From JAWQFO01 sp033436665 (GTDB lineage: Bacteria > Pseudomonadota > Alphaproteobacteria > Rhodobacterales > Rhodobacteraceae): a stretch of DNA of 64,000 nt. The DNA is taken from NCBI RefSeq assembly GCF_033436665.1, contig NZ_JAWQFO010000002.1, forward strand, positions 682,001 to 746,000. Direction: 5' to 3'. The position numbers and the translations under genes were made by a program. Below are positions 19,561 through 28,732 of the stretch, piece by piece (position 1 is the stretch's first letter; each line of letters opens with the position of its first letter). The notes under the pieces are model-generated. The model saw only the letters and a program-made list of their open reading frames with translations, was not told the DNA's origin and ran no database searches.

Positions 19561-21183
19561 ATGCTTGGCCAGATGATGCCCACCCAGCTGCTGATCTCGA
19601 CCCTGATCGACCACGCGGCGCGCTATCACGGCGATGCGGAGATCTATTCGGTGAACACCGGCGGCGGAGTCGAGACGACCTGCTGGCGCGAGATCGGCCG
19701 CAACGCGCGCCGACTCGGCTCGGCGCTGACGGCGCTTGGCCTCGACCCGCAGGCGCGCTGCGCCACGATCGCCTGGAACAACCGTCGCCACCTCGAGATC
19801 TACTTCGGCGTATCCGGGGCGGGCTTTGTCTGCCACACGATCAATCCGCGGCTGTTCCCCGAGCAGCTTGTCTACATCATCAACCATGCCGAGGACCAGG
19901 TTATGTTCCTCGACCGGACCTTCGTGCCGCTGGTCGCCGCGATCCGGGACAAGATTGGCTGTGTGAAGCACTTCGTCCTGCTGGAGTCGGAGGTCGATGC
20001 AGAAGCCGCCGAGGCGCTGCCGGGACTGCGCGCCTACGACGACCTCATCGCCGACGGAGACGCCGATTTCACCTGGCCAGATATGGATGAGAACACCGCC
20101 TCAAGCCTCTGTTATACCTCGGGAACCACCGGAAACCCGAAAGGCGTGCTCTACTCGCACCGCTCGACCGTGCTGCACTGTCTGGGAAGCAACACGCGCG
20201 ACGTGATCGGCTTTTCGGCGCTCGACACCGCCATGCCGGTGGTGCCGATGTTCCACGTCAACGCCTGGGGCTCGCCCTACGCCTGCGCCATGTCGGGCTC
20301 GCGGATGGTTCTGCCGGGGCCGGGTCTCGACGGGCCGTCACTGGTCCGGCTGATCGACACCTACGGCGTGACGGTCTCTCTTGGCGTTCCGACGATCTGG
20401 CTCGGACTGCTGCACGAGGCGGAAAAGGCGGGCAGCACGCTTGAAAGCCTAGAGCGCACCGTGGTCGGCGGCTCCGCCTGTCCACCGTCGATGATCACCG
20501 CCTTCCGCGAAAAATACGGGGTCGAGACAATCCATGCCTGGGGCATGACCGAGATGTCGCCGCTGGGTTCGCTGAACCGGCCCCTGGCCAAGCACCTCGA
20601 CCTGCCCGAGGAAGAGCAGCACAGGCTGCGCGAAAGCCAGGGACGCCCGTGCTGGGGGATCGAGCTCGAGATCCGGGACGATCACGGGCAGGCGCTGCCG
20701 CATGACGGCAAGACGCAGGGCGATCTCGTCGTCCGCGGTCCGTGGATTCTCGAGTCGTACTTCCGTGCAACGGTCGAGGATACGCTTGAGGACGGCTGGT
20801 TCAACACCGGCGACGTGGCATCGCTCGACCCGGACGGCTACCTCGTGATCAAGGACCGCTCGAAGGACATCATCAAGTCGGGCGGCGAATGGATCAGCTC
20901 GGTCGAGCTGGAGAACATCGCCATCGCCCATCCGATGCTCAAGGATGCGGCGGTGATCGGAGCGCGCCATCCGAAATGGGACGAACGTCCGGTGCTGGTC
21001 GCGGTCAAGGCCGACGACGCGGACCCGACGCCGGAGGAGGTTCTGACCGTCTTCGACGGCAAGATTGCCAAGTGGCAGCTGCCCGACGCGGTGGTGTTCG
21101 TCGACGTGTTGCCGCGCAACGCCACCGGCAAGGTGCTCAAGCGCGACCTGCGCGACGAATTCGGCGGCGTTCTGGAGAACTAG
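19561..21183 (+). CDS. Acyl-CoA ligase (long-chain fatty acid or DmdB-like)
   Basis: AMP-forming CoA ligase of 540 aa. Motifs are the P-loop YTSGTTGNPKG, GMTE (AWGMTEMSPLG), the hinge GDVASLDPDGYLVIKDR and the C-terminal NATGKVLKR lysine. The N-terminus (MLGQMMPTQLLISTLIDHAA) and the TINPRLFPEQLVYIINHAED block resemble the Roseobacter methylmercaptopropionate-CoA ligase DmdB as I recall it, but fatty-acid ligases share much of this. The ATG at 19561 follows GGAGG at 7 bases. No other dmd gene is present in the window. Confidence 0.85.
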   Translation: MLGQMMPTQLLISTLIDHAARYHGDAEIYSVNTGGGVETTCWREIGRNARRLGSALTALGLDPQARCATIAWNNRRHLEIYFGVSGAGFVCHTINPRLFPEQLVYIINHAEDQVMFLDRTFVPLVAAIRDKIGCVKHFVLLESEVDAEAAEALPGLRAYDDLIADGDADFTWPDMDENTASSLCYTSGTTGNPKGVLYSHRSTVLHCLGSNTRDVIGFSALDTAMPVVPMFHVNAWGSPYACAMSGSRMVLPGPGLDGPSLVRLIDTYGVTVSLGVPTIWLGLLHEAEKAGSTLESLERTVVGGSACPPSMITAFREKYGVETIHAWGMTEMSPLGSLNRPLAKHLDLPEEEQHRLRESQGRPCWGIELEIRDDHGQALPHDGKTQGDLVVRGPWILESYFRATVEDTLEDGWFNTGDVASLDPDGYLVIKDRSKDIIKSGGEWISSVELENIAIAHPMLKDAAVIGARHPKWDERPVLVAVKADDADPTPEEVLTVFDGKIAKWQLPDAVVFVDVLPRNATGKVLKRDLRDEFGGVLEN

Positions 21184-21213
21184 GGGCGTCGCGCACATGG
21201 AGAGGGCGAAGGA

Positions 21214-21287
21214 TGGAGCGGGTAACGGGAATCGAACCCGTAACTGAAGCTTGGGAAGCTTTCGTGATACCTTTTCACCATACCCGC
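21214..21287 (-). tRNA. tRNA-Gly (CCC)
   Basis: 74-nt cloverleaf on the minus strand. The acceptor GCGGGTA pairs with TACCCGC, the D arm is GTGA...TCAC, the anticodon loop is TTCCCAA (CCC), the T arm is CGGGTTCGATTCCCG and CCA is encoded. The first anticodon-stem pair is A-C. Reads GGG codons. Confidence 0.93.
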
Positions 21288-21364
21288 GAGATTTGCGCTG
21301 ATTACCACCCGCTGCGTTGGGGGATCAAGTAGAATCGGTGATCGGGGCAGGGGCGTGGCCTGCG

Positions 21365-22636
21365 TCAGCCTGCCTCCGGCCAGCCGATCAGGATAGCGCG
21401 GAAGTCGTTGACATTGGTCAGGGTCGGGCCGGTGACGATCTGCGCGTCGATGCCGGCAAAGAAGCTGTGCGCGTCATTGGCCTCGAGCATCTTTTCGGCA
21501 TCAAGCCCGGCTTCGGCGCCCCGCGCCAGCGTGTCGGGTCCGACATGCGCCCCGGCGACTTCCGCCGCCCCGTCCACACCGTCGGTGTCGCAGGCGATGG
21601 CGTGAATGCCGGGCGTGCCGTCAAGCGCGCGGGCGAGGGCGAGGCAATACTCGGCATTCGGTCCGCCGATGCCGTCTCCACGCCGGGTCACGGTCAACTC
21701 GCCGCCCGACAGCAGCAGAACGGGCGCATCGCCCGGTACGCGCCGCGCGGCGATGTCCAGTGCCAGCGTCGCGTGCGCTTGAGCGACCTCGCGCGCCTCG
21801 CCCTCGAGGTCGCAGCCAAGATCGCGGACCTCGCACCCGGTGGCGCGCGCGGCTTCGGTCGCGGCCGCCAGCGACTGCGACGGGGCCGCGTAGATCACGT
21901 TCTCGACCCGCGACAGCCGCGGATCGCCGGGCGCGACCACGCCGCTTTCGCCCTCGAGAACAGCCCGGACGCTCGCCGGCACGTCGATGTTCCAGCGCTC
22001 GAGGATCGCGCGGGCGTCGGCGGGGGTCGACGGGTCTCCCACCGTCGGCCCCGAACCGATGAAGGCGGGGTCGTCCCTCGGCACGTCCGAGATCATCAGC
22101 GCCAGCATCCGCGCCGGATGGGCAGCGGCGGCAAGCTGGCCGCCCTTGACCCGGCTCAGATGCTTGCGAACGGTGTTCATCCGGTCGATCGGCGCACCCG
22201 AGGCCAGAAGTGCGGCGTTCACCGCCTGCTTCTCGGCCAGGCTGATCGCGCCCGCCGGGGCCACCAGCAGCGCCGATGCGCCGCCCGAAATGAGAGCCAG
22301 CACGAAATCGGCCTCCCCGAGGCCCGACAACAGCTCGAGCATCCGCCCGGTTGCCTCCGCCCCGGCTTCGTCCGGAACCGGATGGGCCGCCTCGACGATC
22401 TCGATCCCCTTGCACGGCCGTCCGTAGCCGTAGCGCGTGATGACAAGACCTTCGCAAGGCCCCCAGGCCGCCTCGACCGCTTCCGCCATCCGCGCCGAGG
22501 CCTTGCCCGCGCCGATCACGACAATGCGGCCCGCGGGTTTTTCGGGCAGATGACGGGCCAGCGACTGCATCGGGTCGGCGACCTCGACGGCCCGGTCGAA
22601 AAGCCTGCGCAGGAGGTCGCGCGCGGTGTGGGTCAT
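21365..22636 (-). CDS. Glycerate 2-kinase (DUF4147/MOFRL family)
   Basis: Phosphorylates D-glycerate to 2-phosphoglycerate, or acts in hydroxypyruvate metabolism; older annotations call the family TtuD hydroxypyruvate reductase. The 423-aa protein has the N-terminal Rossmann-like VVIGAGKASARMAEA, ALISGGASALL, the SDVPRDDPAFIGSGPT loop and the C-terminal MOFRL domain (LLSGGELTVT and ACDTDGVDG). It ends near tRNA-Gly with no co-directed neighbour in an operon. Confidence 0.88.
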   Translation of the reverse strand: MTHTARDLLRRLFDRAVEVADPMQSLARHLPEKPAGRIVVIGAGKASARMAEAVEAAWGPCEGLVITRYGYGRPCKGIEIVEAAHPVPDEAGAEATGRMLELLSGLGEADFVLALISGGASALLVAPAGAISLAEKQAVNAALLASGAPIDRMNTVRKHLSRVKGGQLAAAAHPARMLALMISDVPRDDPAFIGSGPTVGDPSTPADARAILERWNIDVPASVRAVLEGESGVVAPGDPRLSRVENVIYAAPSQSLAAATEAARATGCEVRDLGCDLEGEAREVAQAHATLALDIAARRVPGDAPVLLLSGGELTVTRRGDGIGGPNAEYCLALARALDGTPGIHAIACDTDGVDGAAEVAGAHVGPDTLARGAEAGLDAEKMLEANDAHSFFAGIDAQIVTGPTLTNVNDFRAILIGWPEAG

Positions 22637-22726
22637 GGCGATCTTTCTTGAGGTTGGGGTCCGCTACGGGTTTCCGGTGCAACTCCCGATCTGCAACCTG
22701 CCCAAGGCAAAACGGCTGATGACATG

Positions 22727-23578
22727 TCAGTCCGGCGCTTTCGCGCGGCAGAAATTGATCTGCGCCGGAACCCGCAGACCATCGGGCGTCACGAAACGGG
22801 TGAAAAGCTTCTCGATACCGCGCCGGACCGCCAGTCTGGCGTCCTCGTCGGCCTGAAAGTGCGTGATCGTGCGGCCGGCGGGTCCGATGACCGAATTGAA
22901 CGCGGCGGTCTCTTCGAGACTTCCCTCGGGCGTCAGCGTATGATGTTCCACCGCGATCTCGATATCCGTGAACCCGGCGTCGTTCAGGATACGACGGACC
23001 CGGTCGGGATCCCGGAAGGCAAAGGGGCCCGGCTCGTCCGGATCGACGGGCGGTGGCGCGCCGAGCACGGCTTTCGCGGCCTGCGCCGGCAGCACGAACC
23101 AAGGGTTCTCCTCGATCGCGCCCCAGGCCGCGAAGGTGACCGCCGCGCCGGGCTTCAGGGATCGGCCGATGTTGGCAAAGGCCGCCGCCGGATCGGTGAA
23201 GAACATGACCCCGAAGCGCGACACCGCGCCGTCGAAGCTAGATCCCGAGAATTCGTAGGTCGCGGCATCGGCCCGCGCGACGCGCACCTGCGACAGTGTC
23301 TGAACACGCACCTCGGCGCTCGCCAGCATCGTGGTGGAGATGTCGACGCCCAGCACGCGCCCCTCCGGGCCGACCGCCTCGGCGAGACGCTGCAGACTCG
23401 CCCCGGTGCCACAACCGATATCGAGGATGTGCGCCCCGGTCGCTATCTCGGCCAGCTCCACCACCCTTTCGAGCACCGGGCGAAGCGTCCGGTCCATGCC
23501 GTCGGCATGACGGACCCAAAGCGGGCCGGCCTCATCGGACCAGAAGGTTTCCTGTTCGCTGTTCGCGCTCTGCGCCAT
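22727..23578 (-). CDS. Class I SAM-dependent methyltransferase
   Basis: Cytosolic methyltransferase of 283 aa with motif I LDIGCGTGASLQRLAE, the acidic loop VLGVDIS, motif II RADAATYEF and FGVMFFTDPAAAFANIGRSLKPG, the UbiE/ArsM-like layout. Substrate unknown. The start MAQSANSEQE (23578) is chosen because GGGGAG lies seven bases upstream; two in-frame ATGs further upstream lack this spacing. Upstream of the glycerate kinase with a 90-base gap. Confidence 0.8.
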   Translation of the reverse strand: MAQSANSEQETFWSDEAGPLWVRHADGMDRTLRPVLERVVELAEIATGAHILDIGCGTGASLQRLAEAVGPEGRVLGVDISTTMLASAEVRVQTLSQVRVARADAATYEFSGSSFDGAVSRFGVMFFTDPAAAFANIGRSLKPGAAVTFAAWGAIEENPWFVLPAQAAKAVLGAPPPVDPDEPGPFAFRDPDRVRRILNDAGFTDIEIAVEHHTLTPEGSLEETAAFNSVIGPAGRTITHFQADEDARLAVRRGIEKLFTRFVTPDGLRVPAQINFCRAKAPD

Positions 23579-23653
23579 CCCCTCACTCCCCATGATCCGC
23601 GGCAATCCTAGGCCGCAGCCGCGATACGCGTCTAGCGTTCCGGCCGGACGTCC

Positions 23654-25687
23654 TCAGCCGCGCCGCCTGCGCCGCCCGCCCCCGTCTCCGCCGCCGGTGT
23701 TGAAAATGACCGCGGGCAGGGTGACGATGGATTTCAGGATCGGGAACGGGTCGACGGCATTGGGCATTGCCGACGCGTTCACGAAATGCTCCTGAAACCG
23801 CGGCTCGATGGCGGTCTCGACCTTGTGGATCGCCTTCACGGTCGCCTCGATCTCGGCCCTTGCCCCGGTGTTGAGCAGCGCGATCCGCGCGCCGGTGCCG
23901 GCGGCGTTGCCGGCCGAGGTCACCTTGTCGAGCGGGGCGTCCGGGATCATGCCCAGGATCATTGCGTGTTTCGGGCTGATATGCGCCCCGAAGGCGCCCG
24001 CCAGAACGATGCGGTCGACGGTGTCGACGCCGAACTTGTCCATCAGCAGGCGCGCGCCGGAGTAAAGCGCCGCCTTGGCCATCTGGATCTCGCGGATGTC
24101 GCGGTTGGTCACGGTGATGCGCGGACCGCCCGATTGAGTGGAGTCATGCACCAGGTAGCTGAAGGTGCGCCCGTCGGCAAAGCACAGGTCGGTCCCGGTC
24201 TGGTCCGGCCCGCCGATCAGCCCGGCGGCATCGACGATGCCGTTGAGCCGCATCTCGGCCACCATCTCGATTATGCCGGAGCCGCAGATTCCGGTGATCC
24301 CGGTCGCGGCCGTGGCCTCGGCAAAGCCCCCCTCGTCCGACCACAGATCGCAGCCGATGACGCGAAAGCGCGGCACCTTGGTCACAGGATCGATCTCGAC
24401 CCGCTCGATGGCCCCCGGGGCGGCGCGCTGGCCCGAGCTGATCTGCGCGCCTTCGAAGGCGGGACCAGTGGGCGAGGAACAGGCCAGCACTTTCTCGCGG
24501 TTGCCGAGCAGGATTTCGGCGTTGGTTCCAACGTCGACGACCAGTACGAGGTCCTCGGATTTCTCCGGCGCTTCGGACAGCGCGACGGCGGCCGCATCGG
24601 CACCGACATGCCCGGCGATGCAGGGCAGCACGTAAACCCGCGCCGAAGGATGGATGTTGAGCTCCACGTCATCGGCGCGCAGGCGCAGGGCCGAGTTCGT
24701 GGCCAGCGCGAAAGGCGCTTGGCCAAGCTCGTAAGGGTCGATGCCGAGAAAGAGGTGATGCATTACCGGGTTGCACACGAACACCGCGTCCACGACGAGT
24801 TGCCGGTCGACGCCCGCCTCCTCGCAGATCTGGGCAAAGAGGGCGCGCATGCCCGCGCGCACGGCGCGGGTCATCTCCGCCGCCCCTCCTGGGTTCATCA
24901 TCGAATAGCTGACCCGGCTCATCAGGTCCTCGCCGAACCGGATCTGCGGATTCATCACGCCAGACGAGGCCAGAACCTCCCCGGTCGAGAGGTCGCACAG
25001 GTGCGCGGCGATGGTGGTCGAGCCGAGATCGACCGCCAGCCCATAGACGTGACCCTCGTGGTAACCGGGCCAGATATGCATGATCCGCGGCGGGTTCTCC
25101 TGGTCGCCGAGATGGATCGCGACGGTGACCTTCCACTGACCCTTGCGCAGCACTGGCTGCATCTCGTGCAGGATATGCAGGTCGGCGACCACCTTCTCCA
25201 GGCCCCACTGTTCCTGCAACGCGTCGCGCAGGCGCTCCATGTCGCCGGTGGGGTCGTGCATGTCCGGCTCGGCCACCTCGACGTAGTAGAGCTTGGTCGA
25301 GGGATCGAGCACGATCTGGCGCGCTTCGGCGCGCTTGCGCACGACCTGCTTGTGGACCTGGCTCTCGGGCGGTACGTCGATTACCACGTCGCCCTGCACC
25401 GTGGCCTGGCAGCCCAGCCGCCGGCCGTCCAGCATCCCGCGCTTGTCCTTGTAACGCTGCTCGACGGCGTTCCAGGGCGACAGCGCGTTCTCGGCCACGG
25501 TGATTCCATGTTTCGAAAAGGTGCCGTAGCCGGGGCTCACCTGGCACTTCGAACAGATGCCGCGCCCGCCGCAGACCGAGTCGAGATCGACACCGAGCTG
25601 GCGCGCCGCGGTCAGGACCGGGGTACCGACAGGAAACCGTCCGCGCTTGCCGGAGGGGGTGAAGAGGACGAGAGGATCGGTGCTCAT
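23654..25687 (-). CDS. Ferredoxin-ASKHA corrinoid activation protein (RamA/RACo-like, DUF4445)
   Basis: A 677-aa protein with an N-terminal plant-type 2Fe-2S domain (VCGGRGICSKCQVSPG and a later GCQAT cysteine) and a large ASKHA ATPase-like region (GLAVDLGSTTIAAHL, VVDVGTNAEI, LAGAFGAHISPKHAMILGMIP). Relatives reduce inactive cob(II)alamin on corrinoid methyltransferases. In Phaeobacter, a RamA-like protein has been linked by genetics to reactivating B12 in a split methionine synthase; the same role here is inferred. The start MSTDPLVLF at 25687 is chosen over longer frames. The C-terminus is a basic Gly/Arg tail. Confidence 0.85.
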   Translation of the reverse strand: MSTDPLVLFTPSGKRGRFPVGTPVLTAARQLGVDLDSVCGGRGICSKCQVSPGYGTFSKHGITVAENALSPWNAVEQRYKDKRGMLDGRRLGCQATVQGDVVIDVPPESQVHKQVVRKRAEARQIVLDPSTKLYYVEVAEPDMHDPTGDMERLRDALQEQWGLEKVVADLHILHEMQPVLRKGQWKVTVAIHLGDQENPPRIMHIWPGYHEGHVYGLAVDLGSTTIAAHLCDLSTGEVLASSGVMNPQIRFGEDLMSRVSYSMMNPGGAAEMTRAVRAGMRALFAQICEEAGVDRQLVVDAVFVCNPVMHHLFLGIDPYELGQAPFALATNSALRLRADDVELNIHPSARVYVLPCIAGHVGADAAAVALSEAPEKSEDLVLVVDVGTNAEILLGNREKVLACSSPTGPAFEGAQISSGQRAAPGAIERVEIDPVTKVPRFRVIGCDLWSDEGGFAEATAATGITGICGSGIIEMVAEMRLNGIVDAAGLIGGPDQTGTDLCFADGRTFSYLVHDSTQSGGPRITVTNRDIREIQMAKAALYSGARLLMDKFGVDTVDRIVLAGAFGAHISPKHAMILGMIPDAPLDKVTSAGNAAGTGARIALLNTGARAEIEATVKAIHKVETAIEPRFQEHFVNASAMPNAVDPFPILKSIVTLPAVIFNTGGGDGGGRRRRRG

Positions 25688-25805
25688 GGATACCGTGCGG
25701 GCAGGGTCTTCGGCTGGTTCCCTGCACCATAACGCCCCGGAAGCCAAGCGAAAGTCGCTTCCCGCCGCTCTCGCGCGGATCCGCGACTACGTCCCGGCCG
25801 GGCGT

Positions 25806-25868
25806 GCCTCTCTGGTTGGCAAATATCCCGGGGGAGGCGCGCCACGCGCGCCGGGGGCAGCGCCCCCG
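25806..25868. repeat. Intergenic repeat, copy B
   Basis: Second copy of the element at 13953: GCCTCTCTGGTTGGC, AAATATCCCGGGGGAG, GCGCGCC...GGCGCGC-like pairing and GGGGGCAGCGCCCCC. It lies in the 296-base divergent region between the corrinoid activator and guaB, so here it cannot simply be a terminator for either gene. Confidence 0.75.
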
Positions 25869-25983
25869 ACCCGGGACGTTGCCGCGCGCCAACGCCCAAG
25901 CACCGCGCCCGGCTTGCCCCTTTCCATTTCCGCGCGCCCGTGAGATAGGAAACCGCCAAATGAATGTCCCCAGCGAGGTACCG

Positions 25984-27432
25984 ATGGAGATTCGTGAGGC
26001 CCTTACTTTCGACGACGTGCTCTTGGTTCCTGCGGCCTCCGCGGTCCTGCCCTCGACGGCGGACACGCGCACCCGCGTGACCCGCGCCATCGCGCTCAAC
26101 ATCCCGCTGCTCAGCTCCGCCATGGACACGGTCACCGAAAGCCGCATGGCCATCGCCATGGCTCAGGCCGGTGGCATGGGCGTGGTGCATCGCAACCTCG
26201 GCATTGCCGAACAGGCCGAGCAGATCCGCCGCGTCAAGCGCTTCGAAAGCGGTATCGTCTACAATCCGGTCACCCTGCGGCCCGACCAGACGCTGGCCGA
26301 TGCCAAGGCGCTGCAGGAACGCTACAACGTCACCGGTTTTCCGGTGGTCGACGCGGTGGGCCGGGTGGTCGGCATCGTGACCAACCGCGACATGCGCTTT
26401 GCCAGCGACGACAAGACGCCGGTCTCGGTGATGATGACCTCGGACCGGCTCGCCATCCTGCACGAACCCGCCGACCGCGAGGAGGCGATCAGCCTGATGA
26501 AGGCGCGCCGGATCGAGAAGCTGCTTGTCACGGACGCAGAGGGAAAGCTCACCGGACTTCTGACGCTCAAGGACACCGAGCAGGCCGTGCTCAACCCGAC
26601 CGCCTGCAAGGACCGGCTCGGCCGGCTGCGCGTGGCTGCCGCCACGACGGTGGGCGACGCGGGCTTCGAGCGTTCCGAGGCGCTGGTCGATGCCGGCGTC
26701 GACATGATCGTGATCGACACCGCCCATGGCCATTCCGAAGGCGTGGCCGCTGCCGTGCGCCGCGCCAAGTCGCTCTCGAACGAAGTCCAGATCGTCGCCG
26801 GCAACGTCGCCACGGGTGCTGCCACGCAGGCGCTGATCGACGCCGGCGCGGATGCCGTCAAGGTCGGCATCGGCCCGGGCTCGATCTGCACCACGCGCAT
26901 GGTCGCCGGTGTCGGCATGCCGCAACTCACCGCGATCATGGATTGCGCCGCCGCCGCCGGCGACGTGCCGGTGATCGCCGATGGCGGCATCAAGTTTTCC
27001 GGCGACTTCGCCAAAGCGATCGCCGCCGGGGCTTCCTGCGCGATGGTCGGCTCGATGATCGCCGGGACCGACGAAAGCCCGGGCGAGGTCATCCTCTACC
27101 AGGGCCGCAGCTTCAAATCCTACCGCGGAATGGGCAGCCTCGGTGCCATGGCGCGCGGCTCGGCCGACCGCTACTTCCAGAAGGACGCGGCCTCGGACAA
27201 GCTGGTGCCGGAAGGGATCGAGGGGCAGGTGCCCTACAAGGGCTCGGCGGGCGCGGTGATCCACCAGCTGGTCGGCGGCCTGCGCGCGGCGATGGGCTAT
27301 ACCGGCTGCGCCACCGTCGACGAGATGCGCACGCGCTGCCAGTTCGTGAAGATCACGGGTGCGGGACTCAAGGAAAGCCACGTGCACGACGTTCAGATCA
27401 CCCGCGAAAGCCCGAACTACCGGGTCGGCTGA
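25984..27432 (+). CDS. guaB: IMP dehydrogenase
   Basis: Catalyses the NAD-dependent IMP to XMP step that commits to GTP synthesis. The 482-aa protein begins MEIREALTFDDVLLVPAAS and has PLLSSAMDTVTE, two CBS modules (about residues 95-210), the catalytic cysteine loop GPGSICTTRMVAG and GSMIAGTDESPGE. The ATG at 25984 has GAGG five bases upstream and gives the standard N-terminus; an ATG at 25960 is in frame but less likely. Confidence 0.97.
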   Translation: MEIREALTFDDVLLVPAASAVLPSTADTRTRVTRAIALNIPLLSSAMDTVTESRMAIAMAQAGGMGVVHRNLGIAEQAEQIRRVKRFESGIVYNPVTLRPDQTLADAKALQERYNVTGFPVVDAVGRVVGIVTNRDMRFASDDKTPVSVMMTSDRLAILHEPADREEAISLMKARRIEKLLVTDAEGKLTGLLTLKDTEQAVLNPTACKDRLGRLRVAAATTVGDAGFERSEALVDAGVDMIVIDTAHGHSEGVAAAVRRAKSLSNEVQIVAGNVATGAATQALIDAGADAVKVGIGPGSICTTRMVAGVGMPQLTAIMDCAAAAGDVPVIADGGIKFSGDFAKAIAAGASCAMVGSMIAGTDESPGEVILYQGRSFKSYRGMGSLGAMARGSADRYFQKDAASDKLVPEGIEGQVPYKGSAGAVIHQLVGGLRAAMGYTGCATVDEMRTRCQFVKITGAGLKESHVHDVQITRESPNYRVG

Positions 27433-27469
27433 TGGTGCGGACAGGCGCATTCTGCCGGCTGCCCGGCAC

Positions 27470-28627
27470 GTGACCCCGGCGGCGCGGGTCCAGGCCGCGA
27501 TCGAGGTGCTGGACGACATGCGCACAGGTGTCGCCGCCGAGCAGGCGCTGACGCGCTGGGCGCGGCGCAGCCGCTTCGCCGGATCCAAGGATCGCGCCGC
27601 GGTGCGGGACCATGTCTTCGACGTGCTGCGCCGCAGACGCGCGGCGGCGGCTTACGGGGGTGACGACACCGGGCGCGCCCTGATGCTGGGCCTGTTGCGG
27701 CTCGATGACGTCGCCCTTTCCGAGGTGTTCACGGGGCAAGGCCATGCGCCGGCGGCGCTCGCGGCCGGCGAGCTCCCACCCGATCCCGAGTTGTCGCAAG
27801 GCGCGGCGTGGAACCTGCCGGACTGGCTGATGCCGGAGTTCGCCCGTGCGCTGGGACCGGATGCCGAAGACGTCGTGCTCGCTTTGCAGTCGCGCGCCCC
27901 GGTCAGCCTGCGGGTCAACACGCGCAGGATCGCGCGAGATGCCGCGCGCGACCTGCTTGCCGGCGAAGAGATCGACACCCGGCCCAACCCGCTTGCCTCG
28001 GCCGCGCTCACGGTGATGTCGGGGGCTCGAAAGCTGCGCAATTCGCACGTCTACACCGATGGCCTCGTCGAGTTGCAGGATGCCGCGTCGCAGGCTGTCG
28101 TGGCCGATCTGCCGCCCGGCGGTCGCGTTCTCGACTATTGCGCCGGGGGCGGCGGCAAGTCGCTTGCCCTCGCAATGGACGCCACGCGCGAGGTCTTCGC
28201 CCATGACGCCGATCCCGGCCGCATGAAGGATCTCGCACCGCGGGCCGTCCGTGCCCGGACGCCGGTGCGTGAAGTCACGGGCGGCGATCTCGACGGGCTT
28301 GCCCCGTTCGACCTCGTGCTGTGCGACGCGCCCTGTTCGGGCAGCGGGTCCTGGCGTCGCGCGCCGGAGGGCAAGTGGACGCTCACTCCGGAGCGACTGG
28401 CCGAGCTCAACGCGGTCCAGGACGAGATCCTGCGCCGCGCGGCAACGCTCGTCGGGCCCGCGGGCCGGCTGGTCTATGTCACCTGCTCGGTTCTGGCCTG
28501 CGAGAATGACGACCGGATCGCGGCCTTCCTGACGGATCATCCGGAGTGGCGTCTGACCCATAGGCGGCGTTTCCTGCCCGATACGCACGGCGACGGCTTT
28601 TTCGCGGCTCACTTGACGCAAGAGTAA
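27470..28627 (+). CDS. rsmB: 16S rRNA (cytosine-C5)-methyltransferase, RsmB/NOL1 family
   Basis: Methylates a cytosine C5 in small-subunit rRNA with S-adenosylmethionine. The 385-aa protein starts with GTG at 27470 (MTPAARVQAAIEVLDD), has an N-terminal NusB-like helical region and the SAM site DYCAGGGGKSLAL. The two catalytic cysteine motifs are DAPCSGSGSWRR and VTCSVLACEN. The longer frame from 27359 overlaps guaB and is rejected. Located 37 bases after guaB, so probably co-transcribed. Confidence 0.9.
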   Translation: MTPAARVQAAIEVLDDMRTGVAAEQALTRWARRSRFAGSKDRAAVRDHVFDVLRRRRAAAAYGGDDTGRALMLGLLRLDDVALSEVFTGQGHAPAALAAGELPPDPELSQGAAWNLPDWLMPEFARALGPDAEDVVLALQSRAPVSLRVNTRRIARDAARDLLAGEEIDTRPNPLASAALTVMSGARKLRNSHVYTDGLVELQDAASQAVVADLPPGGRVLDYCAGGGGKSLALAMDATREVFAHDADPGRMKDLAPRAVRARTPVREVTGGDLDGLAPFDLVLCDAPCSGSGSWRRAPEGKWTLTPERLAELNAVQDEILRRAATLVGPAGRLVYVTCSVLACENDDRIAAFLTDHPEWRLTHRRRFLPDTHGDGFFAAHLTQE

Positions 28628-28664
28628 CCTCCGCCATACTCAACCGGAAGCAGTGTCCGAAGCT

Positions 28665-28683
28665 GGTTAAACCCGGTTTAACC
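28665..28683 (+). promoter_or_regulatory. CtrA-type binding site upstream of cckA
   Basis: TTAA (28667-28670), seven bases, TTAA (28678-28681): an exact match to the CtrA consensus TTAA-N7-TTAA. It sits in a palindrome with 9-base arms GGTTAAACC and GGTTTAACC around one central base, about 50 bases upstream of the cckA start. CtrA is the output of the CckA-ChpT-CtrA phosphorelay in alphaproteobacteria, so feedback control is implied. Confidence 0.7.
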
Positions 28684-28732
28684 CGACCCGCATGTAAATG
28701 GAGCGTGATTCGAACAAGCAGGGAGCGTGAAT

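Noticed and set aside
27431..27472. 13-codon frame (MVRTGAFCRLPGT) between guaB and rsmB
   Set aside because: Too short to support; more likely part of the spacer, although it could couple translation.
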